Assembly: GCF_964021845.1 (NCBI RefSeq)
Contig: NZ_CAXHZC010000001.1
Coordinates: 248,001 to 312,000, forward strand
Source of the DNA: Arcticibacterium sp964021845
GTDB lineage: Bacteria; Bacteroidota; Bacteroidia; Cytophagales; Spirosomataceae
Length of the DNA: 64,000 nt
Direction of reading: 5' to 3'
In this document: positions 16,837 through 26,175 of the stretch, in pieces
How the letters are laid out: the number at the start of each line of letters is the position of its first letter
How positions within the stretch are numbered: the first letter of the stretch is position 1
Program-made: the position numbers and the translations under genes
Notes under the pieces: model-generated
Database searches by the model: none
What the model was told of the DNA's origin: nothing
What the model saw: the letters and a program-made list of their open reading frames with translations, nothing else

Positions 16837-17676
16837 ATGAAAAAGATAATCTTAGTGCTTCTTGCTTTTTGCACTTCGCCCAGTTTTGGGCAGCTTACAG
16901 CAAATGATGTAATCAATAAAATTAAGGCTGCGGTAAACTGTGAATGGTCTGCTGAAACTGTGGATAACGTAAAGGCTGGTGACCCTAATACGGAAGTAAA
17001 AGGAATAGCTACCACTTTTATGGCTACGCTAGAGGTGCTCCGAAAGGCAAATGCCACGGGCTTGAATTTTGTAATTACGCATGAGCCTACTTTTTACTCG
17101 CATACAGATGACTTAAGTACACACGCCGACTCTCCAATTCAGCAAGCTAAACTGAAGTTTATAGAAGATAATAATATGGTGGTTTGGCGTTTTCATGACC
17201 ACATTCACAAGAACAATCCTGACATGATTTATGAAGGCGTGATTGATGTTTTTGACTGGAAACAGTACAGAAAGGACGGTGTGTTTTTTGAGATTCCAGA
17301 AATGACCTTAGCAGAGATAGTAGCCGATATTGAAACTAAGTTTGGAGCTAAAACACTTAGAACTGTAGGTGACCCAGAAGAGAAATTTACTAATGTAGGC
17401 ATGGCTTTAGGTGCTTCGGGCTCTGGAAGTCATTTTAATAGATTAGCTAATCCAGCCACAGAGCTTTTAATAGTAGGGGAGACCAATGAATGGGAAACGG
17501 TACCTTATGTACAAGATGCCATTTCGCTAGGTTACAAGAAGGCTTTAATAGTGATGGGTCATGCGGATTCTGAAGAGGCGGGTATGGCTTACTTTGCCAA
17601 ATGGTTACAAGAACTTTATGAGGAAGTGCCTATTAAATTTATAGAAGCTAAAAATCCATATTGGCGTTCTAAATAG
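16837..17676 (+). CDS. Exported NIF3-like dinuclear-metal protein
   Basis: A 279-residue NIF3-family protein. Unusually it begins with a clear signal peptide (MKKIILVLLAFCTSPSFGQ), so it should be exported, unlike cytoplasmic YbgI/YqfO. NIF3 landmarks are the metal-ligand regions FVITHEPTFYSH (about 77-88), where the usual second His of the HHP motif is Glu, WRFHDHIHKNN, and the C-terminal IVMGHADSEEAGM with a His and Glu ligand pair. It lacks the long inserted domain of the larger NIF3 proteins. The activity is unknown even for the family. The gene is 100 bp after nspC and 92 bp before the esterase gene. Confidence 0.87.
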   Translation: MKKIILVLLAFCTSPSFGQLTANDVINKIKAAVNCEWSAETVDNVKAGDPNTEVKGIATTFMATLEVLRKANATGLNFVITHEPTFYSHTDDLSTHADSPIQQAKLKFIEDNNMVVWRFHDHIHKNNPDMIYEGVIDVFDWKQYRKDGVFFEIPEMTLAEIVADIETKFGAKTLRTVGDPEEKFTNVGMALGASGSGSHFNRLANPATELLIVGETNEWETVPYVQDAISLGYKKALIVMGHADSEEAGMAYFAKWLQELYEEVPIKFIEAKNPYWRSK

Positions 17677-17768
17677 GTTTTTAATCAATCTGAATTATAA
17701 TAGTTGACGTGTCAATCCGTTCATTTTGAAACTTTTAATATCTTCACAAGCCAAAATAACCCATTGAT

Positions 17769-20093
17769 TTGAAAAGCCTTTATTTGATCCCGTTCACAAA
17801 AATCCCATACTTTATCTTTATAATGTTTGTTGGCTTTTCAGCCAGTAGTCAAATAAGTATTCAGTTCCCTACAGAAAGAGCAGTTTTTCAAAGAAACTTG
17901 ACTAATGAAGGCGATATATACATTAGCGGTACTGTAGCACAGCGAGTAGACCAAATTCAGGCTCGTCTTTTAGAATATCGCGACGGAAGTTTAACTGAGT
18001 TTCTAGATTGGACGGCGATTGAAAATAATTCAAACATTGGAAGTTTTAAAGGGAAATTGACCGTTAAAGGTGGTTGGTATCAACTTCAAATTAGAGGCTT
18101 GTTAGGAGAAGAGGAAGTTGGAATAGCTACGCTAAATAAAGTTGGAGTAGGAGAGGTGTTTATAATTTCTGGTCAGTCAAATGCACAAGGTGTTCCAGGT
18201 TACGGAGGTACAGGAGCAAAGGACGATAGAGTGAATACGGCAGATTTTTTGAATGAAAATTTTAGTAAAGAACCCAATACAGAACTCGTTTTTAGCCAAT
18301 TAAACGACAATGCTAATATTGGGCCCATTGGACTAACGCCATGGTGTTGGGGTCAAATAGGCGATAGCCTAGCTAAGAGATTAGATGTGCCAATCATGTT
18401 TTTTAATACAGCCTTGACCCGAACTCTTAGTAGTAATTGGTATCAAAGTTCCATTGGTCAACCTACTAAAGATGCTATTTTTCAGGGTTTCTTTCAGCCA
18501 GGTTTTCCGTATCAATACTTAAAAACTGCGATGAAGCACTATGCTTCACTTTTTGGTATTCGGGCGGTTTTATGGCATCAGGGAGAAACAGATACATATC
18601 CGGGAGTACCGGTAGAAGACGAGATTTTCGGCTATTATAAAGGTATTATTGAAAATATCAGGTCAGATTTTGGGCATAACATGGCTTGGATGTTTTCGCG
18701 TGTCTCTTATAGTGATGGAAGAACCTCCCAAGTGGTTCTGAACTCGCACGATAGAATTATTAATGAGCCTGGGTTTAACATTTACGAGGGACCGTCTACA
18801 GATGCTCTTATGATACCAAGGTATGACGGTGTGCATTTTGGTAATACTGCGGAGGTTAAAGGGCTAGAGCAGTTGGCGGAGGCTTGGTTAGAAAAATTGA
18901 ATAACAGCTTTTTTGATGCTTGTGAGCCCGTTTTATTAAATCCATTGGTTGATTTGACAGTGGAGTGTTTTGAAAATAACCAGGCGAGAGTAAGTGTTCC
19001 TGAAAATTATAGTATTTACCGATGGTCTGATGGCGGCGGTGGAAATGAACGTTTTATGCCTGCTGGCGTAGTTTCTGCCGATTTAACAAACCGTTTAGGG
19101 AATTTCAAAATAGGAACGGCAGTCAATATAGATGCGGTAGTTTTTGACCAACCAACTGTTTTTTCAAGTAAGACCTTTATCTGTGATGAAGAAACTTTAG
19201 TACTTTCTAGTGACGCTAGGTTTACGGATATTATTTGGAGTAATGATGCCGAAACGCCAGCCATAGAAATTCTAAGGGGGGGGGCTTTTTCTTATCAAGC
19301 AAAAAATGCCATTGGTTGTGAGTACAGTGCTGAAAACTTAGTTATTGAAGATATTCCTCTTCCTACTTTTGCTAAAAGTGTTGGTATAACTATTAATAGC
19401 ACTGTAGCTTTGGCTGATACCACCGTAGGCTTTTGTGATGGAACTAGCCTTTCGGTAGAAGCAAATGCTGGTTTTGATACCTACTTTTGGTCTGATGGAG
19501 TTGAACTGCAAAATCGACTTATTGATGATATAGCCACTGTTTCTTATTATGGAAGTTATGCTCCTGGTTGTATTTCAAAAACATCACCACTTTTATCGGC
19601 TGTAAAATACGAGAATCCAGTAAAGCCAGTCATATCTTCAGAAGCTATATTTGACGTGAAGATTGATAATGAAACCGATTACGATGGCTTTCAGTGGGAG
19701 AAAGATGGTCTTGTGATATCTCAAACGAGTTCTAATATCAAAGTTTTGGAAAGTGGCGAATTTACGGTGAGTGGCTTTAAGACTTATGAGAATGGCGTGC
19801 TTTGTTATTCAGAAATGTCAGAAGCTTTACAAAAAGATATAGTAAGTGTTGACATGAACGTGGCTTACCCCAACCCTGCGGAGAATTTTGTTTATTTAGA
19901 GTCACCAGAAATACAAACTAATGTTAAGATTAGCCTTTATGATGAAAAGGGGAAAAGAGTTCTTCCATTAATTCCAAGAGCTACTTGGGAAACAAGAATT
20001 TCTATTCCAGTTAGTAAATTGTCAGGTGGAGTCTATATTTTAGTGATGGAAAGTGACCAAAGTCTATTGAGAAAGAAAATAGTGATTCCTTAA
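17769..20093 (+). CDS. Type IX-secreted SGNH/sialate O-acetylesterase-like protein
   Basis: A 774-residue protein starting at a TTG; the first in-frame ATG would leave too short a signal peptide. After the signal (ASSQ, about residue 28) comes an SGNH esterase with GQSN at 135-138 (nucleophile Ser137), the HQGE block (LWHQGETDTYPG) and a catalytic YDGVHFG (Asp-x-x-His) motif. This is the sialate O-acetylesterase (CE6/CE20-like) pattern. Three beta-sandwich repeats with WSDG or WSND motifs follow (about 395-690). The C-terminus is a type IX sorting domain (AYPNPAENFVYLE, SGGVYILVM, KKIVIP). It contains a G9 tract (19276-19284). The adjacent symporter may import a released sugar. Confidence 0.88.
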   Translation: MKSLYLIPFTKIPYFIFIMFVGFSASSQISIQFPTERAVFQRNLTNEGDIYISGTVAQRVDQIQARLLEYRDGSLTEFLDWTAIENNSNIGSFKGKLTVKGGWYQLQIRGLLGEEEVGIATLNKVGVGEVFIISGQSNAQGVPGYGGTGAKDDRVNTADFLNENFSKEPNTELVFSQLNDNANIGPIGLTPWCWGQIGDSLAKRLDVPIMFFNTALTRTLSSNWYQSSIGQPTKDAIFQGFFQPGFPYQYLKTAMKHYASLFGIRAVLWHQGETDTYPGVPVEDEIFGYYKGIIENIRSDFGHNMAWMFSRVSYSDGRTSQVVLNSHDRIINEPGFNIYEGPSTDALMIPRYDGVHFGNTAEVKGLEQLAEAWLEKLNNSFFDACEPVLLNPLVDLTVECFENNQARVSVPENYSIYRWSDGGGGNERFMPAGVVSADLTNRLGNFKIGTAVNIDAVVFDQPTVFSSKTFICDEETLVLSSDARFTDIIWSNDAETPAIEILRGGAFSYQAKNAIGCEYSAENLVIEDIPLPTFAKSVGITINSTVALADTTVGFCDGTSLSVEANAGFDTYFWSDGVELQNRLIDDIATVSYYGSYAPGCISKTSPLLSAVKYENPVKPVISSEAIFDVKIDNETDYDGFQWEKDGLVISQTSSNIKVLESGEFTVSGFKTYENGVLCYSEMSEALQKDIVSVDMNVAYPNPAENFVYLESPEIQTNVKISLYDEKGKRVLPLIPRATWETRISIPVSKLSGGVYILVMESDQSLLRKKIVIP
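19276..19284 (+). repeat. G9 homopolymer inside the secreted esterase gene
   Basis: Nine consecutive G residues encode part of LRGGAF near residue 503 of the type IX cargo. It is by far the longest G run I noticed in this AT-rich window. Gain or loss of one G would frameshift the protein and remove its sorting domain, so it is a candidate phase-variation tract; it could also be a sequencing or assembly weak point. Confidence 0.7.
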
Positions 20094-20159
20094 ACTTCTT
20101 GCTTAGATTTTGTAGCATTGTAAGCTTTTCTTTGAATCTCAAAGTTCTGCCTTATTTAA

Positions 20160-21992
20160 ATGAAGTTATACCTTATAGATTTTTTGATAATTCTGCTCTA
20201 TTTGGTCGCTACGGTGGCCATAGGCCTTGTTTTAAAGAAAAGGGCGGAGCGTTCTAAAGCCGACTATCTCTTAGGTGGCAACAAAATTCCTTGGTATTAT
20301 CTAGGACTTTCTAATGCCTCTGGCATGTTTGATATTTCCGGCACCATGTGGCTGGTTACTTTGCTTTTTGTTTATGGTTTAAAATCTGCTTGGATTCCAT
20401 TTCTTTGGCCGGTTTTTAATCAGATATTTCTCATGGTTTTCCTTTCCATATGGCTCAGGAAATCTAATGTAACCACGGGAGCAGAATGGATTAATACGCG
20501 TTTTAGCGGAAAAGGTGCAGCTTTATCTCACAGTATTATTGTAGTTTTTGCCATCATTTTGGGCATGGGTTATTTGGCTTATGGTTTTATAGGTATAGGC
20601 AAGTTTGTTGAGATTTTTGTGCCGTGGGAGCTAATCTCTGCCTATGTTCCTTTTGAAATATCTCCCGAGTATGTGCCTCATTTTTACGGGATTATCTTCA
20701 CATGTTTTGCTGTGTTTTATTCCCTTTTGGGTGGGATGATGAGCATCGTTTGGACAGATATTTTGCAGTATGCTCTTCTTATGATATCCGGAATAGTGAT
20801 TGGTGTAATAGCCATGAACGCGGTGGCAACGCATGGACTGAATGTGCCAGATGGTTGGATGACACCTTTCTTTGGCAAACGGTTAGACTTAGATTGGACC
20901 CATATCATTCCAGAAGTAAATGCTAAAATAGAGAGTGATGGTTACAATCTCTTTTCATTGTTTTTTATGATGATGCTGATGAAAGGGCTTTTGGTGTCTT
21001 TTGCAGGTCCTGCACCTACTTATGACATGCAGAAGATTTTGTCGAGCAGGTCGCCACGCGAAGCTGCATTAATTAGTGGGTCTGTAAGTGCTATTTTGAT
21101 GCCCTTACGCTATTTTATGATTGCAGGATTTGCGGCTTTAGCCCTCATTTTTTATGAAAGATTAGATTTGGTGGTAGGTGGACAGATTGATTTTGAACAA
21201 ATTTTACCATCTGCTATTCATGAGTTTGTGCCAGTTGGTTTTTTGGGTCTTTTATTAGCAGGGCTTTTGGCGGCTTTTATGTCAACTTTTGCAGGGACAC
21301 TTAATGCAACTCAAGCTTATTTGGTCAATGATATTTTTCTAAAATATATCAACCCAAAAGCGAGTAATAGAACCATTAAGTACAGCAATTGGCTGGCAGG
21401 TATTGCTATGGTTTTAGTTAGTCTTGTGCTTGGCCTTTATGCCAGGGATGTTAATGATATACTTCAATGGATAGTTTCTGGCTTATATGGCTCGTATGTA
21501 GTTTCTAATATGCTAAAATGGTACTGGTGGCGATTTAATGGCACTGGTTTTTTCTGGGGAATGGTAGGGGGGCTGGTGCCTGCTTTGTCTTTCAGGTTTA
21601 TTTTTGAAGGGGTTTTAGATTTGTATACGTTTCCGCTTATGCTTTTCATAGCATTACTAGCAGCTGTGGCCGGAACATACGCTGCTCCTCCTACAGAAGA
21701 AAAAACACTTAAAAGTTTTTATAAAAACATTACACCATGGGGCTTCTGGAAACCTATTAGAGAAAAGGTTATGGCGGAAGATCCCACTTGGGAAGGTAAT
21801 ACTTATTTCAAAAGAGATATGTTCAATGTTTTTGTGGGTATTATATGGCAAACGTCTCTCGTTATATTCCCTATGTATTTGGTTTTCTTAGAAGTGGTAC
21901 CTTTCTTTATCACTTTAGGTGTCACGGTGCTATGTACGCTTATTTTGAAAAAGACGTGGTTTGATACTTTGCCTAAGGATGATGAGTTTTAA
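20160..21992 (+). CDS. Sodium:solute symporter (SSS/SGLT family)
   Basis: A 610-residue inner-membrane transporter with about 14 hydrophobic helices. Family features include the N-terminal RSKADYLLGGNKIPWYYLGLSNASGMFDISGTMW segment (substrate and Na+ site of SSS proteins), the SGLT-type TDILQYALLMISG motif in the middle, and GLLLAGLLAAFMSTFAGTLNATQAYLVNDIF with Na2-site serine/threonine residues. It probably imports a sugar or organic acid with Na+. It is 66 bp after the esterase gene on the same strand, compatible with uptake of a product such as a sialic acid or acetylated sugar, but that substrate is inference. Confidence 0.92.
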   Translation: MKLYLIDFLIILLYLVATVAIGLVLKKRAERSKADYLLGGNKIPWYYLGLSNASGMFDISGTMWLVTLLFVYGLKSAWIPFLWPVFNQIFLMVFLSIWLRKSNVTTGAEWINTRFSGKGAALSHSIIVVFAIILGMGYLAYGFIGIGKFVEIFVPWELISAYVPFEISPEYVPHFYGIIFTCFAVFYSLLGGMMSIVWTDILQYALLMISGIVIGVIAMNAVATHGLNVPDGWMTPFFGKRLDLDWTHIIPEVNAKIESDGYNLFSLFFMMMLMKGLLVSFAGPAPTYDMQKILSSRSPREAALISGSVSAILMPLRYFMIAGFAALALIFYERLDLVVGGQIDFEQILPSAIHEFVPVGFLGLLLAGLLAAFMSTFAGTLNATQAYLVNDIFLKYINPKASNRTIKYSNWLAGIAMVLVSLVLGLYARDVNDILQWIVSGLYGSYVVSNMLKWYWWRFNGTGFFWGMVGGLVPALSFRFIFEGVLDLYTFPLMLFIALLAAVAGTYAAPPTEEKTLKSFYKNITPWGFWKPIREKVMAEDPTWEGNTYFKRDMFNVFVGIIWQTSLVIFPMYLVFLEVVPFFITLGVTVLCTLILKKTWFDTLPKDDEF

Positions 21993-22060
21993 ATATTGTT
22001 TCGAAATGAAATGTCTATTAGCTGATTTGACGAGTTGAGGGATTTTTATTTAATTGTTTT

Positions 22061-22675
22061 GTGAATTTTATAAAACTATCCATACTCCTTCTTTTGTTTG
22101 CCAAATTGGGTTTGGCACAAGAATCTTTTATTAATGGGATAATAGTCACTGTTGGGAATGATACCATTCATTGTAAAGTGCCCAGAACTACCTTCTTTGA
22201 TAATAGAATTTCAATTATTAAAAGTAATTCAAATAAAAAGGTAAACTTTAAAGCAAGTGAAGTGGCATATTTAGCCACTGAATTTACCGTTTTTCAAAAT
22301 ATACGTTATGTAGAAAATGGTAAAACGGTTCAGAAGCTGATGAATATTATTTCCGTTGGAGCCATTAATCTATATTATGAAGAAAGGCTGATTGAAGCCT
22401 CCGCACCAACTAAGTTTGTGACCCGTGAGAGGAATAGGAATCAGATAAGAATTACGACAATTAGACACCCTCCTAAAAGAGAAAAAACTTACGTGGTAGG
22501 AAAAAATGGCGAAATGCACTTTATACCAGAAGAAACTTATATAGATGTTTTACTACCTTTAATTGAAGATTACTCATTGCTTAAAAATCAAGTGGCAAAA
22601 GGCTTAATTAAATATTCTCAGATTCAGGTTATTGCCGATACATACAATAAATATCATTCGCTCTATAGATACTAA
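22061..22675 (+). CDS. Hypothetical exported protein
   Basis: A 204-residue protein from a GTG start with a signal peptide (SILLLLFAKLGLAQ, cleavage near residue 20). The mature part begins ESFINGIIVTVGNDTIHCKV, a pattern of small secreted Bacteroidota proteins in which GxxxTxxGDTIxCKV opens a beta-rich domain; the rest is basic and has no recognised catalytic motif. It follows the symporter by 68 bp. I do not recognise a specific function. Confidence 0.7.
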   Translation: MNFIKLSILLLLFAKLGLAQESFINGIIVTVGNDTIHCKVPRTTFFDNRISIIKSNSNKKVNFKASEVAYLATEFTVFQNIRYVENGKTVQKLMNIISVGAINLYYEERLIEASAPTKFVTRERNRNQIRITTIRHPPKREKTYVVGKNGEMHFIPEETYIDVLLPLIEDYSLLKNQVAKGLIKYSQIQVIADTYNKYHSLYRY

Positions 22676-22737
22676 GTGACAGATGGTAAAATTACTTTTC
22701 AATCTGTTATAGAGGTGATGCCGAAAGAGTGATATTC

Positions 22738-23373
22738 TTACTCCCCCTCCTTCAATAACTCAGGAAACTTAGCTTTAAATCTATTTAACCTAGGGATAGA
22801 AACCGACCTTACGTAAGGTTGGTTTGGGTTTAGTCTCTCATAGTTTTGATGGTAGTCTTCTGCTTTCCAAAACTTCTCAAAAGGCACTATTTCTGTTACA
22901 ATTGGCTTTTTGTAGTCTTTTGCTATGGCTGCTTTAGCTGCGTCTGCAATGGCTCTTTCTTCTGCATTTTTATAGAAAATAACAGAACGGTAAGAGTCAC
23001 CAAAGTCTGGCTGCTGACCTACGGTGGTGGGGTCTTGCGAGCCATAGAATACTTTAACTAATGTAGCGAAACTTATAACTGATGGGTCATAATACACTTC
23101 TACAGCTTCTGCATGGCCTGTTCTGTGAGCACCTACTTGCTGGTAGGTTGGGTTTTTCTCTTTACCTCCAGAGTAGCCAGAAACTACTTCTTTAACGCCT
23201 TCTAGGCTTTCGTAAATGGCTTCGACACACCAGAAGCATCCTGAAGCAAAATAGGCAGTTTCATATTTGGCTAGTTCTTCACTGGGAATTTCTTCTACAG
23301 TGGTGGTTTGATTACCGCTTTCACACTCTTGAAGATTAAAAAGGAGTAAAAGGCTTATTAATAAGGTTTTCAT
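22738..23373 (-). CDS. msrA: Peptide-methionine (S)-S-oxide reductase, exported
   Basis: A 211-residue MsrA. The catalytic motif is GCFWC (nucleophile Cys46), with ESLEGVKEVVSGYSGG, TGHAEAVEVYYDP, the F-x-GSQDPTT block and DYHQNYERLNPNQPY all present. It reduces methionine-S-sulfoxide in oxidised proteins. A hydrophobic N-terminus (MKTLLISLLLLFNLQEC) indicates export; the site before Cys17 is a poor lipobox, so it may be periplasmic and not lipidated. No MsrB domain is fused. Codirectional with kynU, 10 bp downstream of its stop. Confidence 0.95.
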   Translation of the reverse strand: MKTLLISLLLLFNLQECESGNQTTTVEEIPSEELAKYETAYFASGCFWCVEAIYESLEGVKEVVSGYSGGKEKNPTYQQVGAHRTGHAEAVEVYYDPSVISFATLVKVFYGSQDPTTVGQQPDFGDSYRSVIFYKNAEERAIADAAKAAIAKDYKKPIVTEIVPFEKFWKAEDYHQNYERLNPNQPYVRSVSIPRLNRFKAKFPELLKEGE

Positions 23374-23383
23374 AATCTATGTT

Positions 23384-24652
23384 TTAAATAACGCCACTTT
23401 TTACAGGCGAATGATTTTCAAATTCTTTTGTGTCCACTATTTCTACTAAGCGTATTACAGCCTCGCAGAGTTCCGAAAAACTTAAATATAATGGTGTAAG
23501 AGCTATTCTAATAATATCTGGCGGACGGTGGTCGGTGATAATTATCTTTCTATTTATACGAGGATTTATCAAAGAAAGATTTATTCGGTAGGCTTCTTTA
23601 TGTGTTAAGGCTATGTGAGAGCCTCGTTCTTCAGGGTTTAATGGCGTTGAAATTGAAAATTCTCTTTCTTTCAGAAATAATTGAAACAACTGTAAGAATA
23701 ATTTAAACAGTAATTCCGATTTGTTTTGGATGTTTTGAATTCCTGCGTTTAAGAAGATGTCAATTCCTGGTTCAATAGCCTTCATTGATAAGACTGGAGG
23801 AGTGCCTACAGCAAAATTTTGGATATTTTCAGCCCCTTCAAAGGTTGGACTAAAATCAAAAGGGTTGGCATGCGAAAACCAACCTGCAATTGGGTTTTGA
23901 AGCTTGCTTTGCAATTCCTTAGAAACATAAAGAAATGCCGGAGCTCCTGGGCCTCCGTTAAGGTATTTGTAAGTACAGCCCACTGCCATGTCCATTTTTA
24001 AAGCTTTAACATCAACGGGCACTGCACCTACAGCATGACTTAAATCCCAAAGGCTTAAAGCATCAGTTTCTCTGACTTTTTCATTGATGCTTTTTACATC
24101 ATAACGGAAAGCATTTTGAAAGGTAACATGACTTAGACTTACCAAAGAGGTGTCTTCTGTAATCGCATCTAATACGTTGGTATTGGCGTCCTCAAATTTG
24201 TCTTGATGAACCACATTCAGCGTTTTGTCAGGAAAAGATTGTTTACATAATTCCTGAAAAATGTATAAGTCGCTTGGGAAATTTAGGCTGTCTGTAAGTA
24301 TCTCATTTTTGTTAATTTGATATGTTAAACTAGCAAAAGCCAATTTATAAAGATTGACAGAAACACTGTCGGCTATGATGATTTCGTCTGGCTCGGCATT
24401 TATGAGTTTTGCTATTTTAGAAGCTATCCGTTCTTTACTTTCTAGCCAGTCTTCGTTCCAGCTTCGAATAAGTCTGTGGCCCCATTGTCTATTTATTGTT
24501 TCTTCTAAAACTTGGTTGGTTTTCTTTGGCAGTACACCCAATGAATTACCATCTAAATAGATGGTGGTGGCATCTAAAACAAACTCATTTCTGAATGTTT
24601 TTAATGGATCTTCTTGGTCTAGTTGGATTATTTTAGCTTTGATGTCTGTCAT
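23384..24652 (-). CDS. kynU: Kynureninase
   Basis: A 422-residue fold-I PLP enzyme that splits kynurenine or 3-hydroxykynurenine to (hydroxy)anthranilate and alanine. Landmarks are IYLDGNSLGVLP (31-42), WGHRLIRSWNEDW, the aspartate and histidine of WDLSHAVGA (Asp203, His206), and the PLP lysine Lys229 in GCTYKYLNGGPGAPAF. Its ATG overlaps the TAA of the upstream GDSL gene by one base (TAATG), so translation is probably coupled. No tryptophan dioxygenase or kynurenine monooxygenase is in the window; the cyclase-family gene at 59138 is unlikely to be its formamidase. Confidence 0.95.
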   Translation of the reverse strand: MTDIKAKIIQLDQEDPLKTFRNEFVLDATTIYLDGNSLGVLPKKTNQVLEETINRQWGHRLIRSWNEDWLESKERIASKIAKLINAEPDEIIIADSVSVNLYKLAFASLTYQINKNEILTDSLNFPSDLYIFQELCKQSFPDKTLNVVHQDKFEDANTNVLDAITEDTSLVSLSHVTFQNAFRYDVKSINEKVRETDALSLWDLSHAVGAVPVDVKALKMDMAVGCTYKYLNGGPGAPAFLYVSKELQSKLQNPIAGWFSHANPFDFSPTFEGAENIQNFAVGTPPVLSMKAIEPGIDIFLNAGIQNIQNKSELLFKLFLQLFQLFLKEREFSISTPLNPEERGSHIALTHKEAYRINLSLINPRINRKIIITDHRPPDIIRIALTPLYLSFSELCEAVIRLVEIVDTKEFENHSPVKSGVI

Positions 24653-25341
24653 TATTTTGCCAAAGTTAAAACGTCATTAAGCATTAATTCAACCCACTGC
24701 CCATACATTTTTCCAGACGGATGCAGTCCGTCTCCTGCTACTAATTCAGGGTCTTTTAAACCTTCTCTAGAGATAGGTGTAATGTCAAAAAATGCGATGT
24801 TTCTTGAGGTACAAATGTCTTTCTGAACCTGATTATATTCATCTATTTCCTTTGCTATTTTCTCTGGGTTTCTGCCTTGGCCAAAAGGTGTAAAACCGTA
24901 ATCAGGAATAGAAACTACAAATACCTTCGATTTATTACCTCCAGCAAAAGCTATCGCCCTATCTAAAAGCGGTTCAAATTCTCTTTTAAAGTCTGTTACG
25001 GAGCGGCCTCTAAATTGGTTATTTACACCGATAAGTAATGAAACCAAATCAAAGTCGTTTGGAAGCTGAGCACCGTTTAGTGCTTGGTTTAATTCATCGG
25101 TAGTCCAGCCCGTTTGGGCTACAATTTGAGGAGAGCTAATTTCTAAACCTTTGTTTTTAAGTTGTTCTGTTAACTGCACAGGCCAGCGTTCTCCTGAGCT
25201 TACGCTTTCACCTATGGTGTAAGAATCGCCTAAGGCTAAATACTTTATTGCTGTTTCTGAGGTTTCTGTAGCCGCAGGAACACTTTTTTTGGTGCATTGT
25301 GCCATCAAAATGGTGGCGAATATTATTAATATACTTTTCAA
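24652..25341 (-). CDS. SGNH/GDSL-family lipase/esterase lipoprotein
   Basis: A 229-residue SGNH hydrolase with block I LALGDSYTIGE (Ser40), block III LLIGVNNQFRG (Gly and Asn) and the DGLHPSG block carrying the Asp-His pair near 204-207. The N-terminus ILMAQCTKK (Cys16) looks like a Bacteroidota lipoprotein signal. The stop overlaps the kynU start, so it heads a GDSL-kynU-msrA unit. The substrate is unknown; the operon order does not point to an obvious ester. Confidence 0.9.
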   Translation of the reverse strand: MKSILIIFATILMAQCTKKSVPAATETSETAIKYLALGDSYTIGESVSSGERWPVQLTEQLKNKGLEISSPQIVAQTGWTTDELNQALNGAQLPNDFDLVSLLIGVNNQFRGRSVTDFKREFEPLLDRAIAFAGGNKSKVFVVSIPDYGFTPFGQGRNPEKIAKEIDEYNQVQKDICTSRNIAFFDITPISREGLKDPELVAGDGLHPSGKMYGQWVELMLNDVLTLAK

Positions 25342-25473
25342 AATATGGAAGGTCTTGTTGATGATAATTGATTTAAAATTAAGTGTTCTTTCCCTCTAAA
25401 GTTGGCCTTTGAGGACTTGAAAGAAATCTACTGAGGTACGTATTTCTTAGCAATTTTGTCTATTTCATAAGTA

Positions 25474-25492
25474 GAATTTATTTAAAAGGTTT
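25474..25492 (+). promoter_or_regulatory. Upstream motif shared by the two DUF2911 genes
   Basis: GAATTTATT-TAAAAGGTTT upstream of the first DUF2911 gene resembles GAATTTATT-AAAAGAAAAGGTTT at 27895-27917 upstream of the second. The distances to the start codons are about 40 and 72 bases. It may mark a common promoter or operator, perhaps for the ECF sigma factor encoded between the two genes (inference). Confidence 0.3.
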
Positions 25493-25531
25493 AATTTCAG
25501 ACTTTATTAATCAAAATTGACTTTATAGAGG

Positions 25532-26104
25532 ATGAAAAAATTATTTATTGTTTTACTAAGCTTTTTTGCTTTTCAGGTTTCAGCTCAAGATTTTGCTCCA
25601 TTAGATAAAAGTGTCATGGATATAGCCTACTACCCGAGTGGTGCTCACAGAGCTGGTTTTGCTAAGACAGCAGACGAAAAAGCAGCCCTTATGCCGCGTG
25701 TAAGAATTACGTATTCTAGACCATTGGTAAACAACAGAGAGATTTTTGGCAATTTGGTAAAGTATAATGAGCCATGGAGATTGGGTGCTAATGAGTCTAC
25801 AGAGGTTATTTTTTATTCGCCAGTTAAGATAGGAGAAACCGTATTAGCAGCTGGTCGTTATTCGCTTTACTGCACGCCATCAGAAGATAGCTGGACGCTT
25901 AAAGTCCATCCTAATGTAGATGGTTGGGGAAGCTATGGTTATGATGAATCTAAAGATTTAGCTACAGTTTCGGCAGTGCCTACTAGGTCTGAAAAGAACA
26001 TAGAAGCTTTATCAATTACGATGTATAAAGCTGATTCAGGACAAGTACATATCAAAGTAGGTTGGGCGGATAGTATTGCAGAGTTTCCTATTACGGTGCT
26101 TTAA
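25532..26104 (+). CDS. DUF2911 exported protein (copy 1)
   Basis: A 190-residue protein with a signal peptide (FFAFQVSAQ, cleavage after residue 18). The mature part is the DUF2911 domain: VRITYSRPLVNNREIFG, YNEPWRLGANESTEVIF, LAAGRYSLYCTP, WTLKVH, HIKVGWAD. The family is abundant in Bacteroidota and of unknown function; the beta-rich fold suggests a binding role. A paralogue lies at 27989, with an ECF sigma operon on the other strand between them. A bidirectional terminator follows. Confidence 0.92.
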   Translation: MKKLFIVLLSFFAFQVSAQDFAPLDKSVMDIAYYPSGAHRAGFAKTADEKAALMPRVRITYSRPLVNNREIFGNLVKYNEPWRLGANESTEVIFYSPVKIGETVLAAGRYSLYCTPSEDSWTLKVHPNVDGWGSYGYDESKDLATVSAVPTRSEKNIEALSITMYKADSGQVHIKVGWADSIAEFPITVL

Positions 26105-26127
26105 TTGAGCTTGACATAATATTTTAT

Positions 26128-26157
26128 AAAGCCACTTGTGAAAATAGGTGGCTTTTT
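26128..26157. terminator. Bidirectional rho-independent terminator
   Basis: AAAGCCAC and GTGGCTTT form an 8-bp stem with T residues on both strands, between the convergent DUF2911 gene and the ECF operon. Confidence 0.87.
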
Positions 26158-26175
26158 ATGTATCCAGGTATTTGA

